Counted from the stretch's first letter, positions 34,392-43,377 are shown. The stretch is DNA of 64,000 nucleotides from Thalassococcus_A lentus (GCF_028023555.1 NZ_JAQIOY010000003.1:310001-374000); one strand, 5' to 3'. A program made the numbers and translations. Notes: generated from the letters alone by a model not told the origin.

Positions 34392-35467
34392 GACCGATCC
34401 TCCAACGCGATAAGCAGGTCAGGGCGGATCACGCCACCGACCGCAGGAATTTCAGCGCCATTGCCCAAGCGATGGGTCAGGGCGTCATAGCGGCCGCCGG
34501 TTGCCACAGGGGGCAAATCAGGCTGCGCCTCGGCGATAAAGCCAAAGACGAACCCGTCGTAATATTCCATCGAGGTCCGGCCAAAGCTGCCTTCGAAGGC
34601 AAGCGCATCCACATTCACGCCAAGCGCAGACAGTGCGCTGCAGCGCGTCTCGAACCGGTCCAGTGCCGGTGACAATGCGGGCATGTCGCTGGACAGGGCG
34701 CGCAATTGCCCCAGCGCGGCGGCGCAGGATGCCTTGACGGATAGCACCGCATCAATCAACGCGACCTGTTCTTCTGACAGCGGTGGCTCTTTGGCGTCGG
34801 CCCGAAGTGCCGCGATCCGTGTTTCGATCTCAGCGCGGCTGCGCCGACCAATCATTGGCCCGGCTGATGCCATCGGGTCGGATTGAGCCAACAATGCCGC
34901 GCGGCTTTCGGGGATCGGGCTTTTGCCAGAGAACCGATCCAGAAGGGCGCGAAAACGGCGTGGCCGCCAGATATGCCGCATCAATGCAGCGCGTCTGGCT
35001 TCAGAAGTTTTCAGACCCGACACCGCCGCGGTGAGAATACCGATATCCCCGGTTATGGCGCGCAGACCATACGGTTTCAGAAGCTCGCCGATCTTGGCAA
35101 AGACCTCGGCATCCGAGGCTGCGGGATCGGCGCGATCGAACAATTCATAGCCGACTTGCAGATATTCCGACGCGCGTTCCAGATCGTCTTCCTGTCGGCG
35201 AAACACCTCTCCGGCATAGGTGTAGCGCGCTGGTTCAGCGCCGCCTTTCATGTGCATCTGAACCACGGGAACGGTGAAATCAGGCCGCAACATCATTTCG
35301 CCGCGTGCAGGATCCGCGGTGACATAGGCGCGTGCCCGCATGTCTTCGCCGTAAAGGTCGAGAAGCGTTTCAGCCGACTGCAGGATGGCCGGATCGACAA
35401 CCGCCGCACCTGCCGCTTCGAAACGGCTGCGCAAATCGTGCGCCATTTGCCGTGCGCGCTGGTTCAT
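34388..35467 (-). CDS. hisZ: ATP phosphoribosyltransferase regulatory subunit
   Basis: HisZ is a catalytically inactive relative of histidyl-tRNA synthetase that completes short-form HisG and gives histidine feedback. The 359-residue protein has class II synthetase traits (L-R-P-D-F-T-V-P-V-V, R-Y-T-Y-A-G-E-V-F-R-R and A-T-G-G-R-Y-D-A-L) but no C-terminal anticodon-binding domain. The first part contains the divergent Q-V-G-Y-E-L-F-D segment. The start at 35467 overlaps the hisS stop by 4 bases (ATGA); the frame extends to 35548 but only inside hisS. It lies between hisS, its parent family, and hisG. Confidence 0.95.
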   Translation of the reverse strand: MNQRARQMAHDLRSRFEAAGAAVVDPAILQSAETLLDLYGEDMRARAYVTADPARGEMMLRPDFTVPVVQMHMKGGAEPARYTYAGEVFRRQEDDLERASEYLQVGYELFDRADPAASDAEVFAKIGELLKPYGLRAITGDIGILTAAVSGLKTSEARRAALMRHIWRPRRFRALLDRFSGKSPIPESRAALLAQSDPMASAGPMIGRRSRAEIETRIAALRADAKEPPLSEEQVALIDAVLSVKASCAAALGQLRALSSDMPALSPALDRFETRCSALSALGVNVDALAFEGSFGRTSMEYYDGFVFGFIAEAQPDLPPVATGGRYDALTHRLGNGAEIPAVGGVIRPDLLIALEDRS

Positions 35468-36936
35468 GCCTGACTGTCCAGTATCTCGCGCACCTTGGAC
35501 ACCAGCTGATCGCGCGGAACCTCGTACTGGCTTGGCCGGTCTTTCCATTCTTCCAGCGTCGCATTCTCGGCGATCTTCGCACCCAGAACCAGATCCTTGA
35601 TCTGCACGACGCCAGCGTCTTTTTCATCCCCGCCTTCAATAACGGCAACCGGGCTCTGCCGCTTGTCTGCGTATTTGAGCTGATTGCCGAAGTTCTTCGG
35701 GTTCCCAAGATAGACTTCGGCACGGATCCCGGCATTGCGAAGCTCAGCGACCATGGCCTGATAGTCGGCCATCCGGGCACGATCCATGACGGTCACCACC
35801 ACAGGGCCCTGTGCGACCTCTGACATGCGCCCTTTTTCACGCAAAGCGGCCAACAGCCGGTCAACACCAATGGAAACACCGGTTGCCGGAACTTCCTGAC
35901 CTGTGAACCGTTTGACCAGATCATCATAGCGTCCGCCGCCGGACACTGATCCGAATTGCCGCTTGCGACCCTTTTCATCCAGAATTTCAAAGGTCAGCTC
36001 TGCTTCGTAGACTGGGCCCGTATAGTACCCCAGCCCACGTACCACCGACGGATCAATGTCAATTCGGTCGGGACCATAGCCTTGTGCGTCGAGCAAAGTG
36101 GCCATGGTTTCAAGCTCGTCCACCCCGGCAGCACCGATCGCACTGCTGCCAATGGCATCACGCAGGTTCGCCAGGGTTTTGGCAGCATCTGCGCCTTTGG
36201 ATGTCAGAAAGGCCAGCACGGGTCCGGCCTGGTCATCGCTTAGTCCGACGCCATCGATATAGGCGCCAGAGGCATCGAGGCGGCCTTTGCCGAGCAATTC
36301 ACGCACACCGGATTCGCCGACCTTGTCGAATTTGTCGATCGTGCGCAGCACGGCATCGCGTTGCGTATCATCATCCAGCCCCATGGTTTCCAGAACACCA
36401 TTGAGCACTTTGCGGTTGTTGACCCGGACAAGGTAGTCGCCGTGCGGAATGCCCACGCGTTCCAGCGTGTCGGACAGCATCGCACAAATCTCGGCGTCTG
36501 CCGCAACAGAAGGGGCGCCGACAGTGTCTGCATCACACTGGTAGAATTGGCGATAGCGACCGGGGCCCGGTTTTTCATTGCGCCAGACCGGCCCCATTGC
36601 ATAGCGCCGGTAGGGCGTTGGCAGGTCGTTGCGGTGCTGGGCGTACACGCGCGCGAGGGGCGCTGTCAGGTCATAGCGAAGGGCCATCCATGCGTCGTCT
36701 TCGTCCTGCCAGGCAAACACGCCTTCGTTCGGGCGATCAACATCTGGCAGGAACTTTCCAAGCGCTTCAACCGTTTCAACCGCACTGCTTTCCAGCGCAT
36801 CAAAACCGTATTGGTGATAAACCTCGGCAATTGTGCGAAGCATTTCGGTGCGCTGCGTCACCTCGACGCCGAAATAGTCGCGAAAACCCTTTGGTGTGAC
36901 CGCCTTGGGGCGCGGGGCTTTTTTCTGTTTGGCCAT
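35464..36936 (-). CDS. hisS: histidyl-tRNA synthetase
   Basis: HisRS charges tRNA-His. The 490-residue protein has motif 1 to 3 features of class II synthetases: F-R-D-Y-F-G-V-E, R-Y-A-M-G-P-V-W-R-N-E-K, D-A-D-T-V-G and the histidine-specific G-L-G-Y-Y-T-G-P-V-Y-E, plus G-G-G-R-Y-D-D-L and a C-terminal anticodon-binding domain. The Met at 36936 (M-A-K-Q-K-K-A-P-R-P-K) fits the family; the frame is open to 37056 without likeness. It heads a minus-strand unit hisS-hisZ-hisG in which each gene overlaps the next by 4 bases, tying tRNA-His charging to histidine synthesis. It diverges from slyX. Confidence 0.97.
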   Translation of the reverse strand: MAKQKKAPRPKAVTPKGFRDYFGVEVTQRTEMLRTIAEVYHQYGFDALESSAVETVEALGKFLPDVDRPNEGVFAWQDEDDAWMALRYDLTAPLARVYAQHRNDLPTPYRRYAMGPVWRNEKPGPGRYRQFYQCDADTVGAPSVAADAEICAMLSDTLERVGIPHGDYLVRVNNRKVLNGVLETMGLDDDTQRDAVLRTIDKFDKVGESGVRELLGKGRLDASGAYIDGVGLSDDQAGPVLAFLTSKGADAAKTLANLRDAIGSSAIGAAGVDELETMATLLDAQGYGPDRIDIDPSVVRGLGYYTGPVYEAELTFEILDEKGRKRQFGSVSGGGRYDDLVKRFTGQEVPATGVSIGVDRLLAALREKGRMSEVAQGPVVVTVMDRARMADYQAMVAELRNAGIRAEVYLGNPKNFGNQLKYADKRQSPVAVIEGGDEKDAGVVQIKDLVLGAKIAENATLEEWKDRPSQYEVPRDQLVSKVREILDSQA

Positions 36937-37068
36937 GGCTTTCACCGCCTTAAAAATCTGTTGCGACCCCTCTACCGCGCCACCTGCTTGGGGGCAAGCG
37001 ATGCGGGGGCTTTGACCTTTGTGCGCGGCCTGCCTATGTCGGGGGTGCAGCACCAAGGGAGGCAGGAC

Positions 37069-37275
37069 ATGGCCGAGTCGCAGGACAAGATCGAAGAACG
37101 CCTCGCCTATCTTGAGCGAACGGTGGATGATTTATCGGACACGGTCGCGCGCCAAGATCGGGAAATTGCGGATCTGACCAGACGGGTGGCCATGTTGATG
37201 CAACGAGAAGCATCACGCGAGGCTGAAGGGTCGGGCGGCATTGTGCTGGCGGATGAGCGGCCCCCGCATTACTGA
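37069..37275 (+). CDS. slyX: SlyX family protein
   Basis: A 68-residue SlyX-family protein: a short coiled coil with heptad pattern (E-R-L-A-Y-L-E-R-T-V-D-D-L-S-D-T-V and R-Q-D-R-E-I-A-D-L-T-R-R-V) and the family's C-terminal D-E-R-P-P-H-Y. The function of SlyX is unknown. AGGGAGG precedes the ATG at 37069. It diverges from hisS across about 130 bases and ends 60 bases from the convergent lipoprotein gene. Confidence 0.92.
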   Translation: MAESQDKIEERLAYLERTVDDLSDTVARQDREIADLTRRVAMLMQREASREAEGSGGIVLADERPPHY

Positions 37276-37335
37276 TTTGAGCGCGGGACCTGCAAGTAAA
37301 CGCCTGCGTGCCGGCGCAGATGGCACTGCTGACCG

Positions 37336-38337
37336 CTAGTTGGATTTCACATCCAATGCTTCGACACCACCGTCATGCAACAACAGGTTTTTCCATCGTG
37401 CCGCGCCACCAAAGCGTTCGTAGACGCTGACGAATACGGTGGTTTTCGCAAGCCGGTCCATCCGGCTGCCGCAAGGCTTTCCACTGCCGACACGGCAGAC
37501 CTTGCTTTTGACCCGTTCATAGGCCCGGTCAGTTTCGGCCACAGGCATTGTCTTGCCTGCTGGGCTATAGCGCAATTGTTCGTAGGTTTGGGGCGCTCCA
37601 AAGACCACCAGCGCAGCACTGAACTGGCGCGCACAGCCATCGTCAAACCCAGTGATATAGAAGTTCCGCAAACCGGTTGATCCGGGCTTGCTGTCATACA
37701 CAGTGTATCCGCGGCCACGTGCCGGATAGCTATCGGTCTTTTTGCCAAGCCGTGCGGCGGACACACCGCACAGACGTGCAATCTTTCCATAAGGCAGCGT
37801 CACCCCGGGACCAACTTGTTCATAGTCCGGATCACCGGGTTTGGGCGCGCGGGTATTCCGGCGCGCCGGGGCGTCGCGATCACCAGATGTGCCGCCGCCC
37901 GCAAAGAGCCCGCCCAGCAGCCCGCCGCGCGGTTTCGTCTCTGTATCTGCCGCGGCTTGGGGCGGCGCGGCTGCAGCGATGACTTCGGCTGGCGGCCCAT
38001 CTTCTGTTTGAGTCGCGACTGCGGCCTCAACGTCTTGCTGGACGATATCATCGGCGACGTCCGCCTCTGAGCCGGGTTCTTCCACTTTCGCAGCGTCAGC
38101 CCTGCCTCGCAGGAAACCAAGCAAACCGCGCTTGGGTGTTTCTTTTTCGGCTTCGAGAACGGAATCGGGCGCAACCGTGCCATCGGCAATGGCCTCGGGC
38201 TGGGGACTTGCCAGCGCTTCGGCCTGTCCCGCTTCTTTGGCGACTTCAACGTCTGCAAGACGGGGCACGTCCCGCAGGGGATCGCTGCACGCAGTAAGCG
38301 TCATGCCAATTACAGCGCAAAGAGCGATGTGCCGCAT
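37336..38337 (-). CDS. putative lipoprotein, unknown function
   Basis: A 333-residue putative lipoprotein. A short signal peptide ends in L-T-A-C with Cys about 17. The middle (about 25-160) is low-complexity and acidic with two Gly-rich R-G-L-L-G patches, probably a flexible linker. The C-terminal part (about 165-333) looks folded and contains four or five Cys (R-L-C-G-V, D-D-G-C-A-R-Q, S-K-V-C-R-V-G-S-G-K-P-C-G-S-R) that could form disulfides. The start is set at 38337 because GGAGGG lies 6 bases upstream; a Met 18 bases earlier would put that RBS inside the gene. I know no named family; it looks like a lineage-specific envelope protein. It follows dnaE on the same strand? No: it lies downstream of dnaE in transcription order. 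Confidence 0.75.
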   Translation of the reverse strand: MRHIALCAVIGMTLTACSDPLRDVPRLADVEVAKEAGQAEALASPQPEAIADGTVAPDSVLEAEKETPKRGLLGFLRGRADAAKVEEPGSEADVADDIVQQDVEAAVATQTEDGPPAEVIAAAAPPQAAADTETKPRGGLLGGLFAGGGTSGDRDAPARRNTRAPKPGDPDYEQVGPGVTLPYGKIARLCGVSAARLGKKTDSYPARGRGYTVYDSKPGSTGLRNFYITGFDDGCARQFSAALVVFGAPQTYEQLRYSPAGKTMPVAETDRAYERVKSKVCRVGSGKPCGSRMDRLAKTTVFVSVYERFGGAARWKNLLLHDGGVEALDVKSN

Positions 38338-38413
38338 TCTTTCCCTCCAACCCAATCAGAAGTCTTTTAGCGCCCCGCACTGTGGGGCGTCCACCAGATT
38401 GGTTGCGATGCGC

Positions 38414-38444
38414 GGATTGGCGCGTTCTGTTGCCGCGCCAATCC
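38414..38444 (-). terminator. hairpin downstream of dnaE
   Basis: GGATTGGCGCG-N9-CGCGCCAATCC is a perfect 11-base stem about 20 bases past the dnaE stop on the minus strand. No T run follows, so it may act as a transcript-end stabiliser or partial terminator before the lipoprotein gene. Confidence 0.5.
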
Positions 38445-38464
38445 TCTAAATCGGGCTTTTTGGG

Positions 38465-41400
38465 TCAGAATTCTTCGACCAGCATCACGCCATCAAGCGA
38501 CTTCACCGCCCCTTTGATTTCTGGGTTCACCGGAAATTGCTGCTGCAGGTCCAGTTCGACCTCACCGGGCAGGCCTGAGCCGGCCAGACACAAGTGCACT
38601 GGCCCACGCGGCGCATTGGGCAGCTGTTCGGCGGCGCGCCCCAAAACGGTTGCGATCTGTGGAATTGCGCTGTCTGTTTCGACAAATATCCTCAGGCCAG
38701 AAGTCCCGGCACCAGCCGCAACGGTATCGGCCGGTGCGACCGAGCGGCCCAGCAGTTTCAACTGGTCGCTTTCCATCGTTGCCTCGACTGTGACGATCAC
38801 CTTTGCCCCGGTTTCCAGATATTCGCGGCTTTTTTCCAGTGACTCGGAGAACAAGGTGACTTCGAACGCGCCGGTTGGATCGGACAATTGGCAAAAGGCA
38901 AAACGATTGCCGCGCGCAGATTTCCGTTCTTGCCTTCCGGCAACTACGCCAGCCAGTTTTGCCAGATGGGGTCCGCGTTCCGCCTTGGCGGTCACCTCGT
39001 CCAATGTCATGCAGCCTTGCCGTTTCAGCGCGGGCATATAGTCATCAAGTGGATGGCCAGACAGATAGAAACCGACTGCCTTGAATTCCTCGGCCAATCG
39101 TTCTGCAGGCAGCCAGTCGGGGACAGGGCTGAGGCGCGGTTCCTGAAGATCATCTCCCGCTTCTCCAAACAGCGATACCTGCGCGCTGGCTTTTTGTTCA
39201 TGAATGGCTGACGAATAAGCCACCAAAGCATCCAGACTGTCGAAAACGCGTCGCCGGTTGGGGTCCAGTATATCGAACGCTCCGGCGCGGGCCATCATCT
39301 CAAGAGGCCGTTTTCCAACCCGTTTCAGATCGACCCGCCGTGCCAGATCAAACAAGGTTGCAAACGGGCGGTCGCCGCGCCCGTCCACGACCAGTTTCAT
39401 CGCATCCACGCCCACATTTTTCAAAGCGCCCAAGGCATAGACCAATGCCCCGTCTACAACATCAAAGGTGGCCAGAGACCGATTCACGCAGGGGGGGACC
39501 CAAGGCAGGCTCAGCCCTTTGCGGACTTCTTCAAAATAGACAGCCAGTTTATCGGTCAGATGGATATCGCAATTCATGACCCCGGCCATGAATTCGACAG
39601 GGTGGTTCGCCTTTAGCCAAGCGGTTTGATAGCTGACCACAGCGTAGGCAGCCGCATGGGATTTGTTGAAGCCGTAGTTTGCGAACTTCTCAAGCAGGTC
39701 AAAGACTTCCGAGGCTTTTTTCTTGTCGACACCGTTTTCCGCCGCACCTGTTTCGAACTTGGGGCGCTCGGCGTCCATCGCCTCTTTGATCTTTTTACCC
39801 ATGGCGCGGCGAAGCAGGTCAGCGCCACCAAGGCTGTAGCCTGCCATCACCTGTGCGATCTGCATCACCTGTTCCTGATAGACGATGATGCCTTGGGTTT
39901 CTTCCAGGATGTGGTCGATGAGCGGATGAACCGAGGCGCGTTCCTTGAGCCCGTTTTTCACCTCGCAATAGGTTGGAATGTTTTCCATCGGACCGGGGCG
40001 GTACAGCGCCACAAGTGCAACGATGTCTTCGATACATGTGGGTTTCATGCGCTTGAGCGCATCCATCATGCCCGAGCTTTCAACCTGGAACACCGCGACC
40101 GTTTTGGCCGCCGCATACAGTTTGTAGGAGGCTTCGTCGTCAAGGGGGATGCCGCCTATATCGTTGGTCATCCCATCGGCAGGTTCGTACAATTCGGTGC
40201 CATCGGCGGCCACATGCAAAGAACGGTCCGATTTCAGGATCAGATCAACAGCGTTCTGAATGACGGTCAGGGTTTTGAGGCCCAGAAAGTCAAACTTGAC
40301 CAATCCTGCCTGCTCCACCCATTTCATGTTGAATTGCGTGGCCGGCATGTCGGATCGCGGATCGCGATAGAGCGGAACCAGCGCATCCAGTGGACGGTCA
40401 CCGATAACCACGCCCGCCGCGTGCGTTGAGGCATTCCGCAGCAGGCCTTCGACCTGCTGCCCATAAGTCAGCAGCCGGTCGACAACCTCTTCGCTCTTGG
40501 CTTCTTCTGCCAGACGCGGTTCATCCTTGAGGGCCTTTTCGATGCTGACGGGCTTTACGCCTTCGACTGGGATCATTTTCGACAGGCGATCCACCTGGCC
40601 GTAGGGCATCTGCAACACGCGGCCCACGTCGCGCACGGCAGCCTTGGACAGCAAGGCACCAAAGGTGATGATCTGCCCCACCTTGTCGCGGCCATATTTT
40701 TCCTGAACATACTGGATGACTTCTTCGCGACGGTCCATGCAGAAGTCGATGTCGAAATCGGGCATCGATACCCGTTCGGGATTCAGGAAGCGTTCGAACA
40801 GAAGCGAATAGCGCAGCGGATCGAGATCGGTGATCGTCAAGGCATAGGCGACCAGTGATCCGGCCCCGGAACCACGGCCCGGACCAACCGGAATGTGGTG
40901 ATCTTTGGCCCATTTGATAAAGTCGGCAACGATCAGGAAGTAACCGGGGAAACCCATGCCTTCGATGATGCCCAGCTCAAACTCTAGCCGTTTTTCATAG
41001 TCCTCGACCGGGGCTGCATGCGGAATGACGGCCAGTCGCGCCTTGAGACCCTCGACAGCCTGACGGCGCAGTTCTTCGACTTCGTCATCGGCAAATTTGG
41101 GCAGGATCGGATCGCGGCGATAGGCCATGAAGGCACAGCGCTTTGCAATTTCAATCGTGTTTTCCAGCGCTTCAGGTAAATCAGCGAACAGAACTGCCAT
41201 TTCCTGAGGCGTTTTCAGATAGTGCTGTGGGGTTAGTCGGCGTCTGGGTTCCTGCTGGTCCACATAGGCCCCTTCGGCAATGCAGATCAGCGCGTCATGC
41301 GCTTCGTACATGCTTTCCTTGGGGAAATAGACATCATTGGTTGCGACCAACGGCAGACCCATTTCATAGGCCATTTCGACAAAGCCGCGCTCCGTCAATC

Positions 41401-41965
41401 GCTCGGCCTCTGGCGGGCTGCCATCTTCGCGTGGATGTCGCTGCAATTCCACGTAGAGCCTATCACCAAACAGTTGCGCAAGCTGTGTCATCAGGGACTT
41501 TGCTGCAGGCGTTTGGCCCGCCTGCAGCAGGCGTCCGACAGGTCCGTCCGGCCCGCCCGTTAAGCAGATCACGTCTTCGCTGTGCTGGGCCAATTCCTCA
41601 AGCGTGACATGTGGCAGCTCTGAGCCTTCGCGCAGATACAGGCAGGAATTGAGCTTCATCAGATGCTCGTAGCCCGTTTCGGTTTGCGCCAGCAGTACTA
41701 AGGGCGCGGGCGGTTTGGGCCGCTCGCCGGGGGCAGGGGTGACATAGCGAAGATCAACCTGACAGCCCATGATCGGTTGCACACCCACGCCTGCCGCGCT
41801 GACACTGAATTCCAAAGCAGAAAACAGGTTGTTGGTGTCGGTTACTGCGACCGCGGGCATATCCATATCCGCACAAAGGCCGGGCAGCTTTTTCAGCCGA
41901 ACGGCGCCTTCTAGAAGCGAATATTCCGTGTGGACGCGAAGATGGATGAATCGGGGATCAGTCAT
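38465..41965 (-). CDS. dnaE: DNA polymerase III subunit alpha
   Basis: DnaE is the replicative polymerase subunit. The 1166-residue protein has the PHP domain at the N-terminus (H-L-R-V-H-T-E-Y-S-L-L-E-G-A), the catalytic palm with P-D-F-D-I-D-F, G-P-G-R-G-S-G-A-G-S-L-V, the beta-clamp region, a tandem helix-hairpin-helix, and an OB domain (about 980-1080, L-A-G-V-V-A-G-R-Q-E-R-K-S). This is the DnaE1 type; the error-prone DnaE2 is not in the window. The start at 41965 has no strong RBS. A hairpin follows the stop. The gene diverges from the small secreted-protein gene. Confidence 0.98.
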   Translation of the reverse strand: MTDPRFIHLRVHTEYSLLEGAVRLKKLPGLCADMDMPAVAVTDTNNLFSALEFSVSAAGVGVQPIMGCQVDLRYVTPAPGERPKPPAPLVLLAQTETGYEHLMKLNSCLYLREGSELPHVTLEELAQHSEDVICLTGGPDGPVGRLLQAGQTPAAKSLMTQLAQLFGDRLYVELQRHPREDGSPPEAERLTERGFVEMAYEMGLPLVATNDVYFPKESMYEAHDALICIAEGAYVDQQEPRRRLTPQHYLKTPQEMAVLFADLPEALENTIEIAKRCAFMAYRRDPILPKFADDEVEELRRQAVEGLKARLAVIPHAAPVEDYEKRLEFELGIIEGMGFPGYFLIVADFIKWAKDHHIPVGPGRGSGAGSLVAYALTITDLDPLRYSLLFERFLNPERVSMPDFDIDFCMDRREEVIQYVQEKYGRDKVGQIITFGALLSKAAVRDVGRVLQMPYGQVDRLSKMIPVEGVKPVSIEKALKDEPRLAEEAKSEEVVDRLLTYGQQVEGLLRNASTHAAGVVIGDRPLDALVPLYRDPRSDMPATQFNMKWVEQAGLVKFDFLGLKTLTVIQNAVDLILKSDRSLHVAADGTELYEPADGMTNDIGGIPLDDEASYKLYAAAKTVAVFQVESSGMMDALKRMKPTCIEDIVALVALYRPGPMENIPTYCEVKNGLKERASVHPLIDHILEETQGIIVYQEQVMQIAQVMAGYSLGGADLLRRAMGKKIKEAMDAERPKFETGAAENGVDKKKASEVFDLLEKFANYGFNKSHAAAYAVVSYQTAWLKANHPVEFMAGVMNCDIHLTDKLAVYFEEVRKGLSLPWVPPCVNRSLATFDVVDGALVYALGALKNVGVDAMKLVVDGRGDRPFATLFDLARRVDLKRVGKRPLEMMARAGAFDILDPNRRRVFDSLDALVAYSSAIHEQKASAQVSLFGEAGDDLQEPRLSPVPDWLPAERLAEEFKAVGFYLSGHPLDDYMPALKRQGCMTLDEVTAKAERGPHLAKLAGVVAGRQERKSARGNRFAFCQLSDPTGAFEVTLFSESLEKSREYLETGAKVIVTVEATMESDQLKLLGRSVAPADTVAAGAGTSGLRIFVETDSAIPQIATVLGRAAEQLPNAPRGPVHLCLAGSGLPGEVELDLQQQFPVNPEIKGAVKSLDGVMLVEEF

Positions 41966-42020
41966 TGCAACACAGTATGCAGGGGGGCTTGTTTCCGGAA
42001 CCCCAAAATGAAGATGAAAT

Positions 42021-42107
42021 TTAACTGACTAAATTAATAAGGATTTACCTATGGAGTCTGACGTTGTATTTCGGCGTCACTAATACCTGACAAAAGGAAT
42101 CAGTTAA
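42021..42107 (+). promoter_or_regulatory. AT-rich leader with inverted repeat and possible 10-codon uORF
   Basis: The leader of the 104-residue secreted-protein gene holds TTAACTGA (42021-42028) and its exact complement TCAGTTAA (42100-42107). Between them is a tiny frame at 42051-42083 (M-E-S-D-V-V-F-R-R-H, stop TAA) with AAGG about 8 bases before its ATG. This could be a leader peptide; nothing proves translation. Confidence 0.3.
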
Positions 42108-42108
42108 T

Positions 42109-42423
42109 ATGACACGCACCACTTTCCTCGCGGCCTCCATGATGGTTTGCGCAACCGCTGCTCTTTCCTCGGGCGCTGGAGAAACCAAAGCCGAAGGTGT
42201 CTCATTTCTTGTGGATGGCGCTCTTACGTATGAGGTTTTCGAGGCATCCATTGAACACGTCGATCTTGCCGGTTGCCCTGCTCAGTTTGACCCTGACGTT
42301 GTCTTCTGTCGCATGACACTAGCCTCCGATCTGGCGCATGTCTTTGCCTTCAGCTTTGACGGAGATCAGCCGCTGCTGGCGGTGAAGAGCTATGAACTGG
42401 ACGACGGTTTCCTACCGTTCTGA
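42109..42423 (+). CDS. small secreted protein, unknown function
   Basis: A 104-residue protein with an N-terminal signal peptide (hydrophobic to about residue 20, A-A-L-S-S-G-A). The mature part is acidic, contains two Cys about a dozen residues apart (L-A-G-C-P and V-F-C-R-M) that could pair, and ends D-G-F-L-P-F. No family is recognised. AAAGGA precedes the ATG. Codon use is normal although the upstream leader is AT-rich. It sits between dnaE (divergent) and the ArsR/SRPBCC pair and shows no link to either. Confidence 0.65.
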   Translation: MTRTTFLAASMMVCATAALSSGAGETKAEGVSFLVDGALTYEVFEASIEHVDLAGCPAQFDPDVVFCRMTLASDLAHVFAFSFDGDQPLLAVKSYELDDGFLPF

Positions 42424-42437
42424 GCACTGGAATATTT

Positions 42438-42505
42438 GTTATCTATTTGGCTAAGTTTTTATTGCGCCGGCCTTGCTACTGGCATAACTTAGCCAAATGG
42501 ATAAC
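42438..42505. promoter_or_regulatory. paired 18-base inverted operator arms before arsR-like gene
   Basis: GTTATCTATTTGGCTAAG at 42438-42455 and CTTAGCCAAATGGATAAC at 42488-42505 are inverted copies with one mismatch, 32 bases apart. The right copy covers the start codon at 42497. Each copy is itself an imperfect palindrome (TTA...TAA). They are good candidates for autoregulatory operators of the ArsR-type repressor encoded next. Confidence 0.6.
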
Positions 42506-42826
42506 AATCTTGATCTCTTTTTTGCCGCTATCGCTGACCCAACACGGCGCGCCGTTGTCGAAAGGCTTGTCGAAGGCCCGGCCAGCGTTAGCGAATTGCA
42601 TGCGCCTCATCAGATGGCGCTACCCTCTTTCATGAAGCATCTGGGCAAACTCGAAGAGGCCGGATTGGTGCGTTCTGTAAAATCAGGTCGCGTCCGCACA
42701 CTGCATATCGAAGCTGCGCCCTTGGCCGATGCCGAAGCATGGCTGAATCGGCAGCGTGGCCAATGGAGCAGGCGTCTGGACAGATTGCAGGCGCTTGCCG
42801 AAGCCAATGAGGAGGTATCCCAATGA
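42497..42826 (+). CDS. ArsR family transcriptional regulator
   Basis: A 109-residue winged-helix regulator of the ArsR/SmtB family, SdpR-like branch. The core is D-L-F-F-A-A-I-A-D-P-T-R-R-A-V-V-E-R-L, S-V-S-E-L-H and S-F-M-K-H-L-G-K-L-E-E-A-G-L-V as recognition helix, then a beta wing (S-G-R-V-R-T-L). No metal-binding Cys cluster is present, so the signal is not a metal. It overlaps the following SRPBCC gene by 4 bases (ATGA), a very common pairing in which the repressor controls the SRPBCC gene and itself. The inverted operator arms around its start fit autoregulation. Confidence 0.93.
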   Translation: MDNNLDLFFAAIADPTRRAVVERLVEGPASVSELHAPHQMALPSFMKHLGKLEEAGLVRSVKSGRVRTLHIEAAPLADAEAWLNRQRGQWSRRLDRLQALAEANEEVSQ

Positions 42827-43284
42827 CCCAGCCGACCGTCGTTTTTCAAATGAACCGTCATTTCACCATCACCAAGGATCGTTTATGGCATCTGCTGACG
42901 GACCCACACGCGCGCGAAATCTGGGGGGCTCCGTCGGATGAAGACACGCTAACGCTTGAGAAAGCAGACTTTCGCGAAGGTGGGCAGGAAAGACATCGCT
43001 GTGGACCAGCAGAAGAGCCCCAGTATTCAATCGACACGCATTGGTATCATATCGAAGCGCCTCAGTTGGCGTGTTTTTCAGAGACTGTGAGCGCGCAGGG
43101 GTTCCGGTTTGCGGTTTCGCTGGTGCGGTATCACCTTGCGGAAACGGATAGTGGAACGGACTTGGTTGTCGATGTCGCGGTCGCCGCGCTAACCGACGAA
43201 GATATGCGGGATGACTTCCAAAACGGTTGGACCAGTGGTCTGGATCGGTTGGCCAAATTGATTGCCGACAAGCAACTGTCCTGA
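42823..43284 (+). CDS. SRPBCC (AHSA1-like) domain protein
   Basis: A 153-residue protein of the START/SRPBCC (AHSA1, Aha1-C) superfamily, a fold with a deep pocket for hydrophobic ligands. Traits: an N-terminal strand then F-T-I-T-K-D-R-L-W-H-L-L-T-D-P-H-A-R-E-I-W-G, strands in the middle, and a long C-terminal helix with D-F-Q-N-G-W-T-S-G-L-D-R-L-A-K-L. It is coupled to the ArsR-type gene by a 4-base overlap. The ligand is unknown; in such pairs the SRPBCC protein may be an enzyme or a scavenger for the compound sensed. Confidence 0.9.
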   Translation: MTQPTVVFQMNRHFTITKDRLWHLLTDPHAREIWGAPSDEDTLTLEKADFREGGQERHRCGPAEEPQYSIDTHWYHIEAPQLACFSETVSAQGFRFAVSLVRYHLAETDSGTDLVVDVAVAALTDEDMRDDFQNGWTSGLDRLAKLIADKQLS

Positions 43285-43377
43285 CGGAACTGCGATAATT
43301 TTCAGCGTGTTAGAGGTGTGCTCTATCCCTCTGTGGTTTTTTGCTTGCAAAATCTTTGCTTCGCCGCCTAGCCTGTT

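Noticed and set aside
38371..38389. CGCCCC/GGGGCG hairpin upstream of the lipoprotein gene
   Set aside because: Short stem, no T run on either strand, and a better hairpin lies nearby at 38414-38444.
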